64,000 bases of DNA from Luidia sarsii (lineage: Eukaryota; Echinodermata; Asteroidea; Paxillosida; Luidiidae), in assembly GCA_949987565.1 (NCBI GenBank), contig OX465104.1, forward strand, positions 634,501 to 698,500, read 5' to 3'. The translations under genes were made by a program, and so were the position numbers. Below, piece after piece: positions 48,601-56,600 of the stretch (within the stretch, counting starts at the first letter, position 1; each line of letters opens with the position of its first letter). Below the pieces are notes generated by a model that saw nothing but the letters and a program-made list of their open reading frames with translations, was not told the origin of the DNA and searched no databases.

Positions 48601-51600
48601 TCATTGAATTACATTACAGTGGAACGTCGCTATAACAAACATCCCGGGATCCAAGGAAAGTGTTCGGAATAGTGGTAATTCGTTATAGCAGTTGCGGCCA
48701 CATTATTTTGTACAAAGAAGTCGGGAGCCAAAGGGCATGTTCGTTATAGCCGAATGTTCGGTATATCAGCATTTGTTATAGGGACGTTCCATTGTATCCA
48801 CAACACAAACATCATGTTACACTGTATATCTACGAGCACTGAGCAGTTTGTTAGTTTGTAAAGCCGCGTCCGCACTGGACTTAAAATGGGTAAACTAACC
48901 AAGCAAATGGGTAAATTGACCATTTTAAGTCCAGTGCGGACAGCCCAGGAAGTTTTCCTCCCAGGTAACTTACCCGACTCAAATAACTTACCCGACGTTA
49001 CTACGTACACACACGGCCGGTAGATTGTGTACAAAACATCCGGTGAAAGGTCACCACGAAAGCGCCCTGATGCGTTTGTTTGCGCCAGTCGGTTAGTTTT
49101 ACCGATCGTCTCGGTTAGTTTACCCGAGTCGAATAGTCCAAGTGCGGACGCCTGGAAGATTTACCCATTGGAATGTTACCCACGGGCTCGGTAAAAAACA
49201 AGTCTAGTGCGGACACGGCTTTAGTCGCCCACTGGTGCCTCTGTCTAAACCAAACATCCTTCCTTAACCCCCTTGCTGCAACAGGGTCTGGACATTGTGC
49301 CTTCGGACATCGTGGCCGGCCTGATCCTGATGCAGTTGGAGCAGGAGAGGCTACTGAGGGAGGGCCAGCAGCCAACCCTGACCCGTCCTTCTGGTCCCTG
49401 CCTGCCTGCCCCCTCACGCCCAGCCCTGGAGGAGGTACCCCTTGCCCTGCACTACCTCCGCTTTGCCAGCAGTGCCTATGGTTGGCGCATGGTTCTCTTT
49501 GCTAACATATGCTGTGGGGCTTGTAGACTGTTTGGCCACTGCAGGTGAGTTGGGTTGGGGGACCATTGGGAGGTCTTTAGAAACCTCTGTCTGTACATTC
49601 ATTTTTCATTCCCCCTTCATCCATCTGTCCATCCATCACTCTGTCTCTGCGTGTTTGTCTGTTTGCCTGTCTATTGGCTTGTCTGTCCTCATTACTTCCA
49701 TGCCTCTGTCTATCTATTTGTCTATCCATCCCTCTGTTTGTCCGTCTGTCTATCCATTTATCCATTTATCCATCAACCCTCCCACCATCATTTAAAAAAA
49801 ATCAGAACTAAGCATCTACATGTGTTTCAACTTTTTTCAATATTCTGATTTTGCATTCCAAAACTTATTTGTTTTTGCTTTTTTTTATATTCAAATTTTT
49901 CAAATTTTTCAGGGCTTTTCAATCGACGTGAGTATATTCAAATCACTCTCCCTCTTTTTTCTTGTTACATTCTTTCTGTCTATGAATGTTAGTTTTTGAG
50001 CATGTTGGGATAATGGGTATAGATTCGTAGAGTAGATTTCTATTTTGCTTACAGCTGTCCAATCGTTTGATTCCCTTGTCTTTGAAACGGCACTACTGTT
50101 ATGTATCCCTTCCTGGCTATTGTTGAACCTATATAGTTGATGAACAGGTTCCGACTGGTTCTAACTGGTATTGGGCATTCTAACTGGTTCTAACTGGTGT
50201 TGGGCATTCTACCTGGTTCTAACTGGTATTGGGCATTCTAACTGGTTCTAACTGGTATTGGGCATTCTGACTGGTTCTAACTGGTATTGGGCATTCTAAC
50301 TGGTTCTAACTGGTATTGGGCATTCTAACTGGTTCTAACTGGTATTGGGCATTCTAACTGGTTCTAACTGGTTCTAATTGGTCATTTCTAATTTTGTGTG
50401 GCTTAAACTGGTTCTAGTTGGTCCTGACTGGTTCCCATTGGTTATGATTGGGTCTCAAACTCTCAATGGTTGTGATTGGCTCTTAGTAGCTTACCATTGG
50501 TTGTGGTTGGTTCCGACTGGTCTTGACAGGATCTGGTAGGCTTTAACTGGTTCTCATTGGTACTGATTGGTACCAACTGGGTTTGATTGATTCTGACTGG
50601 TTCTCACTGGTTACAGTTTGTTCTAACTGGTTCCCACCGGTCCTGGTTTTTTTCTGCTTACTAGTTCAAACTGGTTTTGAGTATATCCGGTTTGCTCTGG
50701 TCGTCTCAGTCCTGTTTCATGCCCTATCTATCCGGTGTAGGTTGCACATGAGAAACAGAATTTGGTTCATCATGATTAGTTCATTGTGCTGTTCACAAAC
50801 AGTATTGACGAGGGCTTTTGATAACTTTTGATAACTGGATTTAACCTTTCTGTAATTTGACCAACATTTTTTTTGGGAAATCTTACAAATTTAACCTACT
50901 TACTTAAACCTAACTCACTGACCTGTGGTGGATTTCACAAAGCCTTACTATTTTACAATACTTTACAATGCATCGTAACTCAACTTATGATGGATAACCC
51001 ATCATAAATTGTGATAAACTGTATGGTTTCTGTGCATCGCTCATCGTCTTGCAATTGATCGCAAGTCCGAAAATTGAGACTTCCAAATTCTTGATACTAG
51101 TAGGACTCTGCCTTTGAGAAAGGTCCTGCAGTCAATTTCATCAAACTCATCAGAACTTACGATCAATCGTAAGACAATAAGCGATGCACATAAACCATAC
51201 GGCCTATCACAACTTACAATGGGTTATCCATCGTAAGTTGAGTTATGATGCATCGTAAGGCTTTGTGAAATCCACCCCTGGTTGGATGAAAACATTTGGA
51301 TCTCTTATTTCATAAATACTTCTTCAATTTGGTGCCATTTTCTATTTATCTTGCAATTTTCAGCCCGTTAAGAACCATGCTCTGTTTTAATAACACTAAA
51401 TCTTGGTGGTGGATATTTAACCTTTCTTCAGTAGCAAAACAAAATAGTGCAACAAAGATTGGTGCCACACTGTGCTTAAAACTCATGCATGCATAGTACA
51501 CATGTTCAGAACTTGCCAAATGGGAACTTGTTCAGATTACGCTGGTCATTTCATGAAACTCATCGTAACTTACGATCCATAAAATGATGAGCGATGAGCG

Positions 51601-53621
51601 ATGCACAGAAACCACAGTGACAAATTACGATGGATTATCAATCGTAAGTTGACTTATGATGCATCGTAAGGCTTTGTGAAATCCAGCCCAGGTCAGTTAA
51701 AAAGAAAAGTTCAGGTCTTGTAAGTTGTAAGATTCTGCAGTCACAAGGCCCTTTGTCCAAAACTTTTTTTCTACAAAATTTGACCTTTGACTGGAGTACA
51801 GGGTGTACACATATCTACTCTGTGTGTGTCGTTTACCGTTTGTTCCTTTGTTTCCAATTTGTTCAAAGGTTCCCAGTCAGTTTTTCCTTTGTTTGTTTGA
51901 CTTGAATTGAAAAAGCTGCATCCACTTTTTGTGATCCCCGAGCTGCTGTAGCCAGGTTTACAACAATTGGTTGTTTGCATCTGAATGAAAACAGGGGTGT
52001 GATCCCTGGAGATATACGGCAGTTAATGATTGAATTGCTTCTGACTGGCGCCCCCACCCGGCATAGACTAGTTGACTATTAGGGAGGCCACCATCTAAGG
52101 GCAGGATAGCTCAGATGGAAGAGCACTGGTACATCAATCCAGAGGTCTCGGGTTCAAGTCCCAGTCCAGTCAAAGTTTTCTTTGCCAATTTTTCAATTTG
52201 TTCTTATTTTACTAAAAGGCATTAGAATTCTTCCTTCCTTTCCCCTTTGCTTGGCAACCCTGATGCATACCGTAGTCATGATGGAATTATTTACTTGCTG
52301 GATTTTCTTTGATAGAGACTTGGGGTACTGTTTCAGTCTGCCATAACTATAGTATACAGATTCTGGAAGCCAGTAGCTTTGCCTTATGATGCTTGTGCAA
52401 TGGCTGAAGTGTCTTCTTAGACTTGGGAGAAATTCATGCCGTCGTGTGGTGGAATAAGCATGTGCTATCCTGAAATAAGCATGGAACATATACTGTGCGA
52501 TTGTACATTGTATGAAAAAGAAGCAGAGGCCTACCCAAAGCATGAAAGACCTCCTTTAAAAAAGTAAATTGGAACACCCACTCTACCTTCATAATATTTG
52601 TTATCAAAAGTGAGGAGGACCTGATGATTCGATCCAAGCAGGACCTTTCTCAAAGGTCTTGCTAGGATCGAAACGTCAGGACCGAAACGTCAGGGCTCAA
52701 GCAGGAATCAAGCAGAACAGCTGAAATGAAGAACTTTTCAAAATGCTGTTTGAATGCGCTTGAATTCCTGATGGCGTATTACCTCTTGACTGCAACACAA
52801 ATTGCAGCTGGAAGACGGTGGGAGAATTTAGAATGCTCTCAGGACGCAGTCAGAATATTCATGACTTTCCTTTTGAATATCCATGAATATGCAGAGAGTT
52901 TTCATTCCAGCCGCTCACTCCTCCTCTAGTGCCACTCAGGGTTTCATGTACAATGTGCGTATTCTTGGCAGATGTTGCGGCTGTATGAGGCGGGGCTACG
53001 GCACGGAGAAGGACAACTGCTGCGACTGCGACACGGCCGCCGTCAAGCACGTCACGCAGCTGAACGAGGACGACATCATCTACATCAGCTTCCACAACAA
53101 AGTAAGCTGAGTCATGCAAACCATGGCTGCACTACTGCTAACACTGACATCAACAATCAAACTATACTAATTCTGACTGGCGCCCCCAGCCCGGCAAAGA
53201 CTAGTTGACTATTTTGGGAAGACCACCATCTAAGGGCTGGATACATGTAGCTCAGATGGTAAGAGCGCTGGTACGCAAAACCAGAGGTCTTGGGTTCAAG
53301 TCCTGGTCCAGTGAATTTTTTTTTACATTCTCCCCGATGCAAACATCATGTTATATCTATGAAAGTTTTCTTTGCCATTGCTGAAATTGTTTCAAAAGTT
53401 CCAAGTCACTTTTTCCTTTTTTTGTTAACCTTAACCTTAAACAAATTGTTGCTGTTGTTGTCGTTGTTGTTGTCGTTGTTGTTGTGGTTGTTGTTGTGGT
53501 TGTTGTTGTGGTTGTTGTTGTCATTGTTGTTGTCGTTGTTGTTGTCATTGTTGTTGTCATTGTTGTGGTCGTTGTTGTCGTTGTTGTCGTTGTTGTTGTT
53601 GTTGTTGTGGTTGTTGTTGTC

Positions 53622-53653
<32 letters not shown>

Positions 53654-56600
53654 CGTTGTTGTTGTGGTTGTTGTGGTTGTTGTTGGGGTTGTTGTTGTGG
53701 TTGTTGTGGTTGTTGTTGTGGTTGTTGTTGTCATTGTTGTTGTGGTTGTTGTTGTTGTTGTTGTGGTTGTCGATGATGATATTGAGGATGAAGACGACAA
53801 TGACATGGCTCAGTTATCATTTGAGTGATTGAATGATTGTCTGTTTTGCTGCATGTTACAGATTTATGAGATACCATTTTTTGTCGCCTTGGATCATCGG
53901 ACACAGTCTGTAGTCGTCACAATACGAGGAACGCTGTCATTCAGGGTAAGATGGCCAGAATGATTGTTTCAAATAGATATTTTAGGCAACTATGCACAAT
54001 GTATAGGATACTTAAAACCCATACTCTTTCCATTGTTTTTCCTAAGGATGCACTCACAGATGCCACGGCTGAGTCTGTGAGACTGGACGTTGAGGGGGAG
54101 GAGATATACGCCCACAAAGGCATCACTCAGACGGCTACGTACATCCGAGACAAACTGGAACGGGAACACATTCTGGAGAAGGCCTTTCAGAAAGCCCCAG
54201 TGAGTCAAGAGAAGGTTACCAACGGTTACTGATGACATCATCCAGTGTGTGTAATCTCTTTTGAGATTGAGTACGGCTCTGATAACAGCCTGTTCAGTCC
54301 TGTGGCCAATTTCATCAAACTCATCAGGCGATGGATGATGCACATATCCTACCCGTATATGAACCATGAACATTTAGAATGGGTTATCACTCGTAAGTTG
54401 AGTTATGATGCATCATAAGCCTTTGTGAAATCCAAACCTGATGAGATTTGAAGGTGGATTCACAATGTGAAATGATTTTGGGGGCACCGTGTATAATCTC
54501 TTTTTTGAGATGGAGTATGGCTCTGAGAAAGAGTCAGTGATGTCCAATGAGATTTGAAGGTTTGCGCGGTGGATTCACAATGTAGCACGCCAGCAGTGAC
54601 ACCATGTACATGACTTCTTTTGTAGGAGAAGTTTGGGTCTAAGTGGAAGGTTTGCGGTGACACCATGTAGCTCTTCTCTTTCAAGAAGGAGTGTGGCTCT
54701 GAAAAGAGTCGGTAACTCAACGTTTTGGTTAGTGTGTACTCTGCCATCGTCTTATCTAAGTTTAGATCTGCCCATCTTCAGCTTGGTTCTGTTTGGTTGA
54801 TTCTAATCATCCTCAGGATTACAAGCTGGTGATTGCCGGTCACAGTCTCGGTGCTGGGGCAGGTACCATACTGTCCATTCTTCTCTACAACACCTGGCCA
54901 GGACTCAAGTGTTACGCCTTTGCTCCACCAGGTGGACTCCTGAGGTAAGGAAAGACTCCCAAGTTAGGTTCCCCCAAACCCACCCCACCCCTGCCCCACC
55001 CTGTCCCACCCCTGCCCAACCCCTGCCACACCCCTGCCCCACCCCTGCCACACCCCTGCCCCACCCCTGCCCCACCCCTGCCACACCCCTACCCCACCCC
55101 TGTCACACCCTGCCACACCCCTGCCACACCCCTGCCACACCCCTGCCCCACCCCTGCCCCACCCCTGCCACACCCCTGCCCCACTCCTGCAACATCCCTG
55201 CCCAAGCCCTGTCACACCCTGCCACACCCCTGCCACACCCCTGCCACACCCCTGCCACACCCCTGCCCCACTCCTGCAACATCCCTGCCCAAGCCCTGCC
55301 ACACCCCTGCCACACCCTACCTAACCCCTGCCACACCCTACCTAACCCCTACCCCACCCTGCCCCACCCCTGCCACACCCCTGCCACACCCCTGCCCCAC
55401 CCCTACCCCACCCCTACCCCACCCTGCCCCACCCCTGCCACACCCCTGCCACACCCCTGCCCCACCCCTACCCCACCCTGCCCCACCCCTGCCACACCCC
55501 TGCCACACCCCTGCCACACCCCAGCCACACCCCTACCCCACCCCTACCCCACCCCTGCCACACCCCTGCCACACCCCTGCCCCCTGATCTTCCCTCCATA
55601 GATTCTCCTGCCTACTACTTGACTTTCCTTTTATTTTTTTATTTTTTCACATTTTTTCCCTCCAAATTTGCAGTGCCGAAGGAGTGATCTACACGGCGGA
55701 TTTTGTGACGTCTGTCTTACTGGGTGAAGACTTGGTGCCAAGGTAAGGAATGCCCTTCTAATGAGTCTTACCAGCATGAATGTTGGAACTGTTCTTTTTA
55801 ATGGAACAGTTTGTATATATTATCTAGAAAAAATAAGATCACATGGGATCAACCATTTTTAATGTTTCAATAAATATATTTCTTGATGTGTGAAATGCAA
55901 TAGACTGTTTAACTGTTTCTTTTTGTGTAAACTGTAATTGTTATTGGCAATTGTTTGTATTTTGGTGTTAGATGATTTATGATTTATGTTCACTGTAAAA
56001 ACCCATTGCTATTCAGTATTTAATTGTGATGATGGATTGAAATAAACCACTTTGAATTGAATGAAGACAGAGCAGCAACCCATGTCATCAGTCATGAGGG
56101 ATGCGCATATATACAACCCATCGCAGCAACGATGGGTGTTCCTGGAAGTCACTGTAACTATTTGAATCATCTCAGCATCTTCCTCCACTGTTTGCTTTTC
56201 AGACTTGCCCTGGGCACGCTGGACGAACTGAAGACAAGAATGATCGACATTGTCAAGAGATCGGACCGACCAAAGGTGTGCATGCTGCATTTGATCTTAT
56301 GAGAGAAAGGGCCTGCTGGGATCAGAATGCCACAATCTCGTAATTTACTTTCTAGATTTGGATGCTTTGGGTCATTGAAGTTGGTAAATAGTTAAAGGTG
56401 TGTGCATGTGCACAGTTAGATGTGATGTAATTGATTGAAGAATATCTTTTTCTTCCTCCCTAACCAACTCTCTCTCACCTTCCCTCTCTCCCTCTCCCTC
56501 TCCATCTCCCCTCCCCTCCCCTCCCCCTTCCTTTCCCCCCTCCCCTTCCCCTCCCCTCCGCCTCTCCCTTTTCCTCTCCCTCTGACCTTTCCTATCTCCC

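Noticed and set aside
52101..52170. Possible tRNA gene
   Set aside because: A and B boxes are present, but the acceptor and anticodon stems do not pair and a sister copy with the same leader exists. It is a SINE.
53290..53832. Poly-Leu, poly-Val and poly-Thr frames
   Set aside because: GTT-type triplet repeat in an intron.
54909..55601. Pro/His/Thr-rich 230-codon frame continuing from DAGLB exon 9
   Set aside because: Read-through past the exon 9 donor at 54945 into the CCACACCCCTGCC array, in a different frame from the exon.
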